From Burkholderiales bacterium (GTDB lineage: Bacteria; Pseudomonadota; Gammaproteobacteria; Burkholderiales; Burkholderiaceae_C), in contig JACRPO010000012.1 of the NCBI GenBank assembly GCA_016223165.1, positions 62,001 through 126,000 on the forward strand: a DNA stretch of 64,000 nucleotides, read 5' to 3'. Below the pieces are notes generated by a model. That model was given only the letters and a program-made list of their open reading frames with translations. It made no database searches and was not told the DNA's origin. The position numbers and the translations under genes are program-made. This document shows positions 55,951 through 64,000 of this stretch, one piece after another; the stretch's first letter is position 1; every line of letters begins with the position of its first letter.

Positions 55951-56526
55951 TCAGCCTTGAAGCGCGCTCCTGACCGCGCGGATCAGCGCCGTGCGCTGCC
56001 GTGATCGGCGCAGTTCCATCGAGACCTCCAATTGAACGCCACGACCCGTGCGGCCTCGATTGCAGATGTTGCGAGGGACTGCGCCAGCCAGTCCCGCAGG
56101 TGCGTCTTCGCACGCGATCCCGGCCGCCCGCAACGCCGTGGACATGGCATTGCGCAGCGCTTGGTCACGCCCGCCCACCAAGACGATCTCGCCCGGAGCA
56201 CCGCAACCATGCACAGAGATGACACGGTCGCACTCGCCCAGCATTTGGAGGCACTCGGGCTCGTCGAATCGCTCGCTCGACAAGTGCAACGCCGCAAAGT
56301 TGCCAGCCCTCAACAACCCCTCGAACACGTACAGACCGTAGTCGTCACCTGCGATCCCGCGTGCGATGTCGGACGTGAAGGCTTCGATGCCACCGCCATG
56401 CGGCGCCACGATGGCGGTCGAAGACTGAGGGCGAGGAACAGCCACGATTCGATAGTCCTGGCCCGCCGCATACGCGGCAGCCAGGTCGGCGAAGGACTTG
56501 AAGTCCTTGGCAAGTTTGGAGGGCAT
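55951..56526 (-). CDS. Poly-gamma-glutamate hydrolase-like protein (PghP family)
   Basis: The protein has 191 residues. Motifs of the phage PghP/DUF867 family are visible: IVAPHGGGIEAFTSDIARGIAG with a zinc histidine, YGLYVFEGLLRAGNFAALHLSSERFDEP, and VISVHGCGAPGE with a second histidine. Phage enzymes of this fold cut the poly-gamma-glutamate capsule. On a mobile element it may serve a different peptidase role, and no secretion signal is present. It is 92 bp upstream of the ParB gene's start and on the same strand. Confidence 0.72.
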   Translation of the reverse strand: MPSKLAKDFKSFADLAAAYAAGQDYRIVAVPRPQSSTAIVAPHGGGIEAFTSDIARGIAGDDYGLYVFEGLLRAGNFAALHLSSERFDEPECLQMLGECDRVISVHGCGAPGEIVLVGGRDQALRNAMSTALRAAGIACEDAPAGLAGAVPRNICNRGRTGRGVQLEVSMELRRSRQRTALIRAVRSALQG

Positions 56527-56663
56527 AGGACATTCTGTCGCTCCGGCTGCATCTGCCCTCAACCGCCACAGCGCTGAAGGCATGCAACGCGCGCGTGCCG
56601 AAGGCGCTCTTCTCGCCTCCCAAGGACGCGCTCCGCGCAAGGGCTGAGCTGCACGCCGTCCCG

Positions 56664-56888
56664 CTACGACTGCTTCGGCAACCCCGCAAAGCCCCGCTGC
56701 CCGGCACCAACGGCCGCGGCCTCGTTGTCGCTCATTACTTCCCGGTTCTGATAGCCCACCGGCAAACGCACCGCGACGTCCTTGAGACCCACAGGTGGTA
56801 CTGGTTGGCCGTATCGACGAGCCGGGACTCCGCGGGGTAGACCTCGAACGCTTCGTGCTCTTCGCCAACAATCATGTTCTTGATCTGC
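56664..56888 (-). pseudogene. 3' part of an element gene split by the insertion sequence
   Basis: This is the distal part of the gene whose proximal part is at 58348-58868. Joined across one target-duplication copy, the frame reads LQQIKNMIVGEEHEAFEVYP onward to VDTANQYHLWV, a DUF7694-like domain. A further one-base deletion near 56787 then shifts the frame: the next frame continues LKDVAVRLPVGYQ to the TAG at 56664. The segment is thus broken twice, and the second break could be a sequencing error. Confidence 0.7.
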
Positions 56889-58347
56889 GGCGATGTCCCG
56901 CGGCCAGTTGGAACCGGTGGCGGTCTGACTCATCTTACGCGGCGCGTTTGACGGTGTTCGGCACTTGCCGACCAAGAGCAACAGCCAGCACCCAGAGGTC
57001 CTTCACGCCATCGATTCGGCGGAACGTTTTCTCGGCCTCCAGGAAGCCCGCGGCCACCCAGCGCAGCGCCATGTCCTGATCGCGCCAGCGCTTCACACGG
57101 TGGGTCATCGTGCGCACGCTGCCGTTGGGGTTCTCGATGATGTTGGTCGTGCACAGGCAGCGCATCAGCGAGGGCGGCAGGGCCAGCTTATTGACCGTGA
57201 AGACCTCCTCCAGCCCCTCGAGCATCGACGCCGCCGCGTCGGCGTGCTCGGCCTGCAGCCACTTGGCCTGCTGGCGGATCTTGTCCATGCCGCGCTGGGC
57301 GTCGAGCTTGTAGGCTGCGTTCATCACGCTCTTGGTCTGCGCACGGGCCTCCTTGGGCAAGGCTTCCAGCACGTTGCGTAGCTTGTGCGTGCGGCAGCGC
57401 TGCACCTTGGCGTGCGAGCCGAAGACCTCTTCGATGGCCGAGCGCAGCGCCTTACCCCCGTCGATGACGAACAGGTAGTCCTGATCGACGGCCAGGCCGC
57501 GCTCGCGCATGCTCGTCAGCAAAGCTTTGACCACCTGCGCGTTCTCCGACGACCCGCCGCTCAGCCCCAGCAGCGCCTTCTTGCCCCGCTCGTCAACGCC
57601 CAGCGCGGCAAGGATGTGCGTACCGTCCACGATGATCCCATCGATGTAGATCGCCAGCAGAGCCGCGTCGGCCAGCGGCCGCTCGTTCAGCGCAGCCAGC
57701 TGCGCGGCACTGGCCTCGATGAAGCGACGCGACACCGCGCTCTTGCTCACGCCCACGGTGCCAGCCACCTCGGGCAGCACCTCGCGGTACTTGCGCATCG
57801 ACACGCCCTTGACGACGATGTCGCGCACCCGCGCGCCCATGCGAGCGTCGCCTTGCAGCCGCTCGTAGGCCGGCACCGCCACCTCCTTGGCTGTAGCGCC
57901 AGCCGTTCGCAGCCGCGGCCGGGTCACGCTGAGCTTGCGCTCAGCCATCTGGATCTGCCCACGCTGGCTGCCGTGCCACAGCACGGGCCCGCCGGCCTTG
58001 CCGCGATGCTTCTCCCCGGCGATCTTGTTGGCCGAGGCCACCAGCAACTCCTCGAGCACCGCGCGCGCAGCCTCGTTCATCAGCTCGTCGATGCTGGCCT
58101 GCGCGTTCTCCAGCAGCTCCAGCATCGGCAGCAGCGCCTGGCCATCGCCTTGCGCCCAGCGCCTGAGCGCGGCGGCATCGTTGCGATGCACCACGCGCAG
58201 CCCACTGGCAGCCTTCTTCCTTGTCTTACGATCCTTCATGGCGGTTTCCCTTGAGGTTGAGGGTTTCAGGTCTTCAGCAAGCTCGATTCTCACGAGCTCA
58301 TTGCGGAAACCGCCACCTCAAGTTCCAACTACGCCTGGGACATCGCC
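56889..58347 (-). mobile_element. IS256-family insertion sequence with 9-bp target duplication
   Basis: The 1459-bp element is bounded by imperfect 26-bp terminal inverted repeats. Both ends begin GGCGATGTCCC and, after seven variable bases, read GTTGGAAC. It is flanked by the direct repeat TTGATCTGC (56880-56888 and 58348-58356), the 8-9-bp duplication expected of IS256 elements. It carries one transposase gene. The intact ends and clean duplication suggest a recent insertion. Confidence 0.9.
56935..58239 (-). CDS. IS256-family transposase
   Basis: The protein has 434 residues. The DDE triad is visible as D in LLAIYIDGIIVDG, D in YLFVIDGGKALR and E in TTNIIENPNGSVR, with the family's CRTHKLRNVLEALP motif between the second and third. 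The start is taken at ATG 58239; an upstream in-frame ATG at 58293 is also possible. It appears intact and so may be active. Confidence 0.9.
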   Translation of the reverse strand: MKDRKTRKKAASGLRVVHRNDAAALRRWAQGDGQALLPMLELLENAQASIDELMNEAARAVLEELLVASANKIAGEKHRGKAGGPVLWHGSQRGQIQMAERKLSVTRPRLRTAGATAKEVAVPAYERLQGDARMGARVRDIVVKGVSMRKYREVLPEVAGTVGVSKSAVSRRFIEASAAQLAALNERPLADAALLAIYIDGIIVDGTHILAALGVDERGKKALLGLSGGSSENAQVVKALLTSMRERGLAVDQDYLFVIDGGKALRSAIEEVFGSHAKVQRCRTHKLRNVLEALPKEARAQTKSVMNAAYKLDAQRGMDKIRQQAKWLQAEHADAAASMLEGLEEVFTVNKLALPPSLMRCLCTTNIIENPNGSVRTMTHRVKRWRDQDMALRWVAAGFLEAEKTFRRIDGVKDLWVLAVALGRQVPNTVKRAA

Positions 58348-58868
58348 TTGATCTGCTGCAACTCGCGCCAGTCGTGGACCGGCGCTTTGTCCCGTCGCTT
58401 GATCGACAGCCGTAAGACATCGCCCGTCTCCTCCCCGAAAGGCGCATCGACAACTTCCACGTTGACCTGGTAGCGGTCGTTCATGTAGATCGCCTGCGCG
58501 AACAGCCGGCTGATCTGGGCCGAAGCGACCTCCTCAGACAAGCCATAGCGCGCCGCGAACGAGCGCACATCGAGTACCTCTTCCGGAACGACCGCCGGAT
58601 GGAACGGCTCCAGCGGTGACGAGGCCACGCTGACCTGGTGAACCTCGATCCTGCTGTTGCTCAGCCGGTGATCGAGCGCGCTGGCCCATGCATCCCACGG
58701 GCCGCTGCAAGTAGGACCGACCTCGCAGTCCGCCATTGCGGGAACTCTCCAGGTGAACCAGAAGCGCCCGACGAGTTCGAGGCCATCCGCTTTGGTGCCG
58801 GAGTGGACGCGGTAGCCCTCGGCTTCGAGCATCTGGCGGGCGTGGTGTGCGAATCGCGATGAGGACAT
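58348..58868 (-). pseudogene. 5' part of an element gene split by the insertion sequence
   Basis: Starting at ATG 58868 (MSSSRFAHHARQMLEAEGYR), about 173 residues remain before the insertion. The reading frame then enters the insertion sequence and stops at a TAG at 58329. Visible pieces include GRFWFTWRVPAMADCEVGP and DKAPVHDWRELQQIK. Joined to 56664-56879 it would give a protein of about 245 residues with a C-terminal DUF7694-like domain. Function is unknown. Confidence 0.72.
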
Positions 58869-59383
58869 CGGTAGGGTCTGCTGACTGGGTGTGCAGCCAG
58901 CATCTCTCGGGCTCTCGCGGCGTCAACGGCTGCCGCAGTCGGTCGCATTTGAGGCGGGTCGCTCTTCTTCCAGAACCTGAGTCGCCACCGTGAACTCGCC
59001 GTAAAGCAGGTCGCTTCTCTGCCGCGCGCGCCGCAGATCGCCACCGCCGCAGGCGGCACGCGCGCACACTGGCGTCGCTCCTGCTCAGTCGCCCAAGCGC
59101 GCTGCTGAGCCACCCCGAACCCCTCGGGCGTTGCGGTCGATACCCGCCTGTTGAAGCCTGATCGCTTCACACGATGACGTGGCCGAGCCTCCGACCCGGC
59201 CCCTCTTCTCATTGCTCCACCCGATGCCCGCTCGCGGCGCATCCGCCCTCGACGGCCTCGAAGTCGCACCACCTCTCCTGTGTGCGCCGGCCGATCAACC
59301 CTTCCACGCAGCTCGCCGGCATCTACCGGCCGGCGGTCCGCTGCGCGCGCAAGGCCTCCGTCTTCTTTCCCAAAGGACTTGCC
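58869..59383. other. 515-bp non-coding region
   Basis: No gene is supported. The region separates the minus-strand broken gene from a plus-strand gene run. It holds CGGGCGTTGCGGTCGATACC (from 59125), which recurs with small changes at 60764 upstream of the large methylase-helicase gene, suggesting a shared leader element. Promoters of both flanking genes should lie here. Confidence 0.4.
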
Positions 59384-59773
59384 ATGAGCTCCGTTTCCTT
59401 GATATGTCCCGATGCATCGCCCGAGTTGGTCCTCGCGTCGGCGCATCGTCCGCATCTCGTTCGCTTCTACGGCGGCGGCGGCAACGCCGAAGCGGTCGTC
59501 GCCGCTGCCAGCCTGGCCGCGGCGATCCAGGTCGCGAGCGAGCGCCTCGCTGCCGCCGGCGTGTCCGTTGCCGAGGTCATCCGCGATGACCAGTCCGGCG
59601 ACATCTCGATGCTCACGAGTGACAGCGCCCCGGTGGTTGCCATCACCGCGAGCGAACTACTGCAACCCCCGATCGACAGCAGCGTCGAGCGCGCCTGCGT
59701 CGAACTCAAGCGCGGCGAACTCGCGTCTCTGGTCGCTCTGTTCTCGCCGGCCGGCGAGACAGCGACGGCCTGA
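59384..59773 (+). CDS. Small element-encoded protein, unknown
   Basis: This 129-residue protein has an Ala/Val-rich centre (AEAVVAAASLAAAIQVASERL) and alternating strand/helix segments. No domain is recognised. ATG 59384 has an AGGA site seven bases upstream. Strong codon-position bias supports it as real. It is followed by a hairpin and then another element gene on the same strand. Confidence 0.6.
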   Translation: MSSVSLICPDASPELVLASAHRPHLVRFYGGGGNAEAVVAAASLAAAIQVASERLAAAGVSVAEVIRDDQSGDISMLTSDSAPVVAITASELLQPPIDSSVERACVELKRGELASLVALFSPAGETATA

Positions 59774-59798
59774 TCAGCCTCGTTGACCTTCCCCTTCG

Positions 59799-59821
59799 CT
59801 CGCGTCCCTCGAGGACGCGAG
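59799..59821 (+). terminator. Perfect 9-bp hairpin downstream of small gene
   Basis: CTCGCGTCC-CTCGA-GGACGCGAG has perfect arms and a 5-nt loop, 26 bp after the preceding stop codon. It lacks a U-tract, so it may be an attenuator or processing site. A second inverted repeat (GGCGCGG at 59860-59866 with CCGCGCC at 59882-59888) precedes the next gene. Confidence 0.45.
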
Positions 59822-59905
59822 ACGAACGGGTGACGGTCGACTCGTCCATCCACCTGCGGGGCGCGGCCCGCGGGGTCGGTTCCGCGCCATGCAAAGGAGT
59901 CGGCC

Positions 59906-60577
59906 ATGCCCGAAATCTCCCTGAACCCAGAGCAGCGCGTGTACGTCATCTCCTGCGACGAAGGCTCAAGCTGCTTCGGCTTCGACAACGCACGCGATCA
60001 CACGAACCAGATCGCAGAACTGCTGCATCGGCCCGATCTCGCATTCGGGCCCGAGGACCACGGCTTTCTTGCCGGCTACGAGAAGTACGGCATCGCCGTT
60101 CATGCGTGGAGCCGCTCACCGCTGGCGTCGAGAACCTACTTCGACCCCGGCACCGATCCGAAGGTGGCCGCCGTCTTGGAGCGCTGCCGTCGCAACGGGG
60201 CGAAGGTCCGGTTGATCCTCGGCGACCCTGGCACCGGCGAATCCTGGCTTGACGAGTACGACGTAGTCGGCCACATCGGCCGCTCCGCGGGCTTGCTCAA
60301 GGTGCCGTTGATCGTCGAGCCCGGAGAAGACGGTGGCCCGGCCATCCTGACGGCCTGCATCCTGGCGATCGTGGACTGGCAGACGGGCCGCTTCCTGTTC
60401 CGGCACTCGTCGTTTCGTGAACCGGAGCTCTCGATCGAGCGCTCGGCGCAGGCGGGGTACGCCTGGGACGTGCTGCTCCACAAGAAGGTCATCGCGCGGT
60501 TCCGGGACATCGCGCAGGCCGGCGGCTACGTCGCATTCATGCGGGGGGCAACGGTGGAGCTGCGCGTGTTCCGCTGA
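59906..60577 (+). CDS. Element-encoded protein, unknown
   Basis: This is a 223-residue soluble protein of mixed alpha/beta character. Readable segments include YVISCDEGSSCFGFDNARDH, HAWSRSPLASRTYFDPGTDP, VRLILGDPGTGESWLDEYD and a C-terminal helix with KKVIARFRDIAQAGGYV. No catalytic motif stands out; GDPGTGES resembles but does not match a P-loop. A good AAAGGAG site precedes ATG 59906. I do not recognise the family; similar proteins probably travel with PRTRC-type elements. Confidence 0.6.
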   Translation: MPEISLNPEQRVYVISCDEGSSCFGFDNARDHTNQIAELLHRPDLAFGPEDHGFLAGYEKYGIAVHAWSRSPLASRTYFDPGTDPKVAAVLERCRRNGAKVRLILGDPGTGESWLDEYDVVGHIGRSAGLLKVPLIVEPGEDGGPAILTACILAIVDWQTGRFLFRHSSFREPELSIERSAQAGYAWDVLLHKKVIARFRDIAQAGGYVAFMRGATVELRVFR

Positions 60578-60971
60578 GGGGCGAAGGCGGGGCGGGGTCG
60601 AGGCTGCTGAGTCAGGCCGATTGCCACCGAACTCCGCACTAAGGGCCAGTCGCTACCGAGCGCGACTCGAGCCCCGCGGCTGCCATCCGGCGAGCGGCTC
60701 TCACACTGCAACGGCAACCTGGCTTCGGCCATCGCACGCTCGATGAGAGCGTCCCGACTCGTTCGGGCGTCGCGGTCGTTACCCGCATCGGCTTTCGCAG
60801 CGCTTCGCTGCTGACAGTCCGCGTGAGGCCCTGACGCTCTAGTCGCGTCGCTCAACCAACGCCTCGTGCGCCGTCCTTCACCGGCGGCCCGAAGCGCCTT
60901 CATTCATCCCAACGGGGACACACCTCCCCGTCGGGACCGGTGCGTTCCCCACACCCCTTGGAGAACCACCG
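60578..60971. promoter_or_regulatory. Leader of the large methylase-helicase gene, with hairpin
   Basis: There is no gene in these 394 bp. A hairpin, TCCCAACGGGGA (60907-60918) with TCCCCGTCGGGA (60925-60936), has 12-bp arms with one mismatch and a 6-nt loop, 35 bp before the start codon. A repeated word (CGGGCGTCGCGGTCGTTACC from 60764) is shared with the region upstream of 59384. Post-transcriptional control of the large gene is a reasonable guess. Confidence 0.4.
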
Positions 60972-63900
60972 ATGGCACGCACCACTGCGGCCAGTCCGAT
61001 CACGGGCTGGCTTCCGGGTTTCGACCCTCACGCCGCTCCAGCCGCCGAGTCGAACGATCCATCCGCCTGGGTGGACCTGTTCAGCCCGGCTTCGACCGAA
61101 GTCCCTGCGCTGCATGAGCTGCCGCTCGAACCCGCGACGGAGCAGACATCCGATATCGATGCCGGCGACCAAGAAGATTCGTCCGGCTACTTCCGCGCCT
61201 CCTGGCGCATTGCCGCTGCTGCGGCCGGCACGTCTGGGGCGCAAACACCGTGGCCACCGGTCACGCGCGCGCATCTCGATGGCCTGAGCGGCGCCGTCTC
61301 GAAGTTCGACGGCAACGTCGCAGCGATCGAACTGCTGCAACGGCTCGAAGCCGAGGATCGCTCTGCCACCGCTGACGAACGCAGCGTGCCGCTGCGCTTC
61401 ACCGGCTGGGGCGGCATCCCCGCAGCCTTCAACCTGGAAGGTGCGGACGCGGCCTGGGCAGCGCGGGCGCAGCGCCTCGCGGCGTCGCTTGACGCCAAAG
61501 ACCATGCGTCGGCGCTGGCCTCGGTCAACAACAGCCACTACACCGAGATCCACGTGATCGAGGCGATCTGGCAAGCCGTCCAGCGCTTCGGCTTCGATGG
61601 CGGTCGTGTGCTCGAGCCGTCTGCCGGCGTCGGCCACTTCATCGGCGCGATGCCAAGCGCGCTCGTCGAGCGGTGCACCGTCACGGCGGTCGAGATCGAC
61701 CGGGTGGCCGGGCGGCTGCTGCAAGCGCTGTATGGCCCGCACGGCGTCGATGTACGCATCGAGGCCTTCGAGAAGGTGTCTCTGCCCGAGAACTGGTTCG
61801 ACCTGGCGATCGGCAACGTGCCGTTCGGCAACTACAAGGCCGCCGATGCGAGCCACCGCGCCTACGCGCGGTTCAGCATCCACAACTACTTCTTCGGCCG
61901 CGCGCTCGACCTGGTGCGGCCGGGCGGGCTGGTCTGCTTCATCACGAGCAGCCACACGATGGAATCGCAGTCGGACAACGTTCGCGAGTACCTGGCGGCT
62001 CAAGCCGAGCTGCTCGGCGCGATCCGGCTGCCCGCAGGAGCCTTCGCCGGCATCGCCGCGACCGAGGTGCAGACCGACATCCTGTTTCTGCGCAGGCGCG
62101 AACGGGGCGAGCAGACCCGTAGCGATTGGGTCCATCGCAGCCTCGTGCCCGAGGAGATGCGGCATCGGCAGTGCCGTGACCGCTACCCGCAGATCAACGC
62201 CTGGTACGCGCGGCAACCGCAGTTCTGCATCGGGCGCATCGCCTACCGCAGCAACGGCTACGACGAAGTACCGACGGCGGTGTTCGAGGGCGATCTGGAA
62301 GCGACGCTGCGCGAGCGCGTCGAGCTGCTGCCCGAAGGCGGCTACAAGCCAGCAGCCCGGGCCGAAGAACCCACGGTCAGGGCCGCAGTCCCTGCGGAAC
62401 CCGGCGCTCGACCGGGAAGCTACCGGCTGCACCAGGGGCGCGTACATCGCGTCTCGGCAACCGAACTCGTGGACATCCACGACGAGCTGAACGCCACGCA
62501 GCGCAGCCGCATCACGGGCTTGTGCGCGATCAGGGGCCACGCGCGGGCGCTGCTCGACGCGCAACTGGCCCACGACGGCGACGGGCAACTTGCTAACCAG
62601 CGAGCAATGCTCAACGGCACCTACGACCGCTACGTCGCGCGTCACGGCTGCCTGAGCAACCGGGCCAACGCGCTGGCGTTTCGGCGCGACCCGGACTACC
62701 CGCTGCTGCTGTCATTGGAGCATTACGACGACGAGTCGGACACGGCGCGCAAAGCGGACCTGTTCAGCCGGCGCACCCTGCGCCGCGTGACGGCACCGGC
62801 GACGGCGGCCGATCCGGCCGAAGCGCTCGCTGCGTCCGTGCAGTGGCGCGGCCGGGTCGATCCGGCCTACATGGCCGATCTGCTGCAGGCGCCCGAGCAG
62901 GAAGTGCTGGACGCCCTGGCCGACGGCGGGCTCGTGTTCCTCGATCCGGACGACCGGGCATGGAAGACGGCCGACGACTACCTGTCGGGCAACGTCAAGA
63001 CGAAGCTAAAGCAAGCCGTGCTGTCCGGTCCGGCCTACCGCGGCAACGTCGCTGCGCTGGAGAGGGTGCAGCCTGAAGACCTGTCGCCAGCGTCGATCGA
63101 GCCGCGGCTGGGCGCCGTGTGGATCCCCGCCGGCGATGTCGAGGCCTTCATCCGCGAAGTGCTGGAACTGAAGGACTGCGACGTGTCGTACTCGGCCGAG
63201 GCGGGAGCCTGGTCGGTGCGCTACCCCGAGTGGAGCGCGCGGCAGAACGTGAAGGTGACGCAGGAACTGGGGACCTCGCGCATGAACGCGATCGAACTGG
63301 TGATGGCAGCGCTGAACGTGCAGGTGCCGACGGTGCGCGACCGCGATCCGGAAACGGACCGCTACCTCGTCAATCCGGACGAGACGCTGGCCGCCCGCGA
63401 GAAGCTGGGCCAGCTCAAAGAGCGATTCGCGGCCTGGGCCTTCGAAGACACCGAGCGGCGCGAGCGGCTGTGCAGGATCTACAACGACCTGTTCAACGCC
63501 ACACGGCCGCGGCACTTCGATGGTTCGCACCTGAAGCTGCCGGGGTTCTCCCACTGCTTCGAGCTGCACCCGCACCAGCTGAACGCGGTGTGGCGCATCG
63601 TGCAGGTCGGCAACACGGGGCTGTTCCACGTCGTCGGCGCCGGCAAGACCGCCGTGTGCGCGATCGCGAGCATGGAGATGCGCCGCCTGGGCTTCCTCGC
63701 GAAGCCCTGCCACGTGGTGCCGAACCACATGCTGGCGCAGTACACGGCGGAGTTCGTGCGCTTGTACCCGCAGGCCGCGGTGCTGATGGCCGCGAAGGAA
63801 GACCTGGAAGGCGACCGCCGGCGAGAGCTGGTGTCGCGCATCGCCACCGGCGATTGGGACGCGGTGGTCATCACGCACTCGAGCTTCGAGCGCATCCGGA

Positions 63901-64000
63901 TGTCGCCGTCATTCACTCAAACCTACATCGAGGAAATCATGCATGAAATCGAAATGGCAGTGCGCGCCGAGAAGCAAGGTGACCGGTCGAACCGGATCAT
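60972..64000 (+). CDS. Giant N6-adenine methylase / SNF2-like helicase (N-terminal part)
   Basis: The frame is open from ATG 60972 to the window edge (1009 codons), so the gene is incomplete. The first third has a DNA methyltransferase fold: SAM motif VLEPSAGVGHF (from residue 213) and catalytic motif NVPFGNY (282-288), a variant of NPPY. A middle domain follows, then a helicase start with Walker A HVVGAGKT (K892) and later VVPNHMLAQYTAEF. Proteins with this order occur on large plasmids, phages and ICEs and are linked to self-protection or anti-restriction. The helicase's later motifs lie beyond the edge. Confidence 0.85.
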   Translation, partial: MARTTAASPITGWLPGFDPHAAPAAESNDPSAWVDLFSPASTEVPALHELPLEPATEQTSDIDAGDQEDSSGYFRASWRIAAAAAGTSGAQTPWPPVTRAHLDGLSGAVSKFDGNVAAIELLQRLEAEDRSATADERSVPLRFTGWGGIPAAFNLEGADAAWAARAQRLAASLDAKDHASALASVNNSHYTEIHVIEAIWQAVQRFGFDGGRVLEPSAGVGHFIGAMPSALVERCTVTAVEIDRVAGRLLQALYGPHGVDVRIEAFEKVSLPENWFDLAIGNVPFGNYKAADASHRAYARFSIHNYFFGRALDLVRPGGLVCFITSSHTMESQSDNVREYLAAQAELLGAIRLPAGAFAGIAATEVQTDILFLRRRERGEQTRSDWVHRSLVPEEMRHRQCRDRYPQINAWYARQPQFCIGRIAYRSNGYDEVPTAVFEGDLEATLRERVELLPEGGYKPAARAEEPTVRAAVPAEPGARPGSYRLHQGRVHRVSATELVDIHDELNATQRSRITGLCAIRGHARALLDAQLAHDGDGQLANQRAMLNGTYDRYVARHGCLSNRANALAFRRDPDYPLLLSLEHYDDESDTARKADLFSRRTLRRVTAPATAADPAEALAASVQWRGRVDPAYMADLLQAPEQEVLDALADGGLVFLDPDDRAWKTADDYLSGNVKTKLKQAVLSGPAYRGNVAALERVQPEDLSPASIEPRLGAVWIPAGDVEAFIREVLELKDCDVSYSAEAGAWSVRYPEWSARQNVKVTQELGTSRMNAIELVMAALNVQVPTVRDRDPETDRYLVNPDETLAAREKLGQLKERFAAWAFEDTERRERLCRIYNDLFNATRPRHFDGSHLKLPGFSHCFELHPHQLNAVWRIVQVGNTGLFHVVGAGKTAVCAIASMEMRRLGFLAKPCHVVPNHMLAQYTAEFVRLYPQAAVLMAAKEDLEGDRRRELVSRIATGDWDAVVITHSSFERIRMSPSFTQTYIEEIMHEIEMAVRAEKQGDRSNRI

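Larger units (their letters stand above)
36350..64000. mobile_element. Integrated element (ICE/plasmid-like island), right end outside window
   Basis: Starting at the tRNA-His remnant, the gene content changes from metabolism to defence, partition and plasmid functions. It includes an Argonaute operon, a toxin-antitoxin pair, a ParM-type ATPase, a tyrosine recombinase, a PRTRC cassette, an insertion sequence and a giant methylase-helicase. GC content and codon use look less extreme than in the left part, especially at 36.6-44.5 kb. No relaxase, coupling protein or conjugation gene is visible, so they would have to lie further right. Confidence 0.75.

Noticed and set aside
56664..56933. Gene starting MSQTATGSNWPRDI at 56933
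   Set aside because: The start lies inside the insertion sequence's terminal repeat; the real reading frame crosses the target duplication from the other half of the split gene.

Overview
The window is very GC-rich DNA from what looks like a betaproteobacterium of the order Burkholderiales, probably near the Rubrivivax/Leptothrix/Aquabacterium group. This rests on codon bias, a tRNA-His fragment of beta/gammaproteobacterial type, TRAP transporter and pyruvate dehydrogenase gene types, and a PRTRC plasmid/ICE cassette. It falls into two parts that meet at about 36.35 kb.

CHROMOSOME-LIKE PART (1-36.3 kb). The left edge cuts a Wadjet anti-plasmid operon: the end of jetC and all of jetD. Then come a TetR regulator with a likely operator and a TRAP transporter (dctPQM), convergent with an unusual type II dehydroquinase-like gene. 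A large Ser/Thr kinase fused to a dCACHE/HAMP sensor faces a zinc alcohol dehydrogenase, which leads into an ABC exporter set (ATPase, FtsX-type permease, HlyD-type adaptor). From 15.6 to 33.6 kb lies a low-oxygen/stress-type cluster: two LuxR-type two-component pairs, a Crp/Fnr regulator, Hsp20, a CBS-domain protein, a phosphoribosyltransferase, an alpha/beta hydrolase and its catalytically dead paralogue, and an acyl-CoA synthetase-E1alpha-E1beta-E2-ACP operon. FNR-like boxes in several intergenic regions tie it together. A FAD oxidoreductase and an acyl-CoA dehydrogenase end this part.

INTEGRATED ELEMENT (36.35 kb to the right edge). A 23-nt 3'-end fragment of a tRNA-His gene marks the left attachment site. 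Inside it lies a minus-strand defence block: an excisionase-type antitoxin and a PIN toxin split by an amber codon, then an RsAgo-like, catalytically inactive long-B prokaryotic Argonaute, an overlapping PD-(D/E)XK nuclease, and a 1072-residue Mrr-like nuclease/helical-repeat protein 30 bp downstream. Next are two overlapping genes that together carry all the conserved residues of one Cas4-like iron-sulfur nuclease. Then come a ParM-type ATPase with a small partner, a tyrosine recombinase, and a PRTRC cassette (ThiF, A, B, F, C, E, ParB). A 1459-bp IS256-family insertion sequence with a 9-bp target duplication interrupts an accessory gene. The right edge holds small element genes with hairpin leaders and the start of a very large DNA methylase-helicase.

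The most interesting unit is the Argonaute operon, above all its third gene. The split Cas4-like pair and the PRTRC cassette on a tRNA-integrated element follow. Several genes are broken (PIN toxin, a 67-residue PRTRC-side gene, the IS-split gene); some breaks are single-base and could be sequencing errors.
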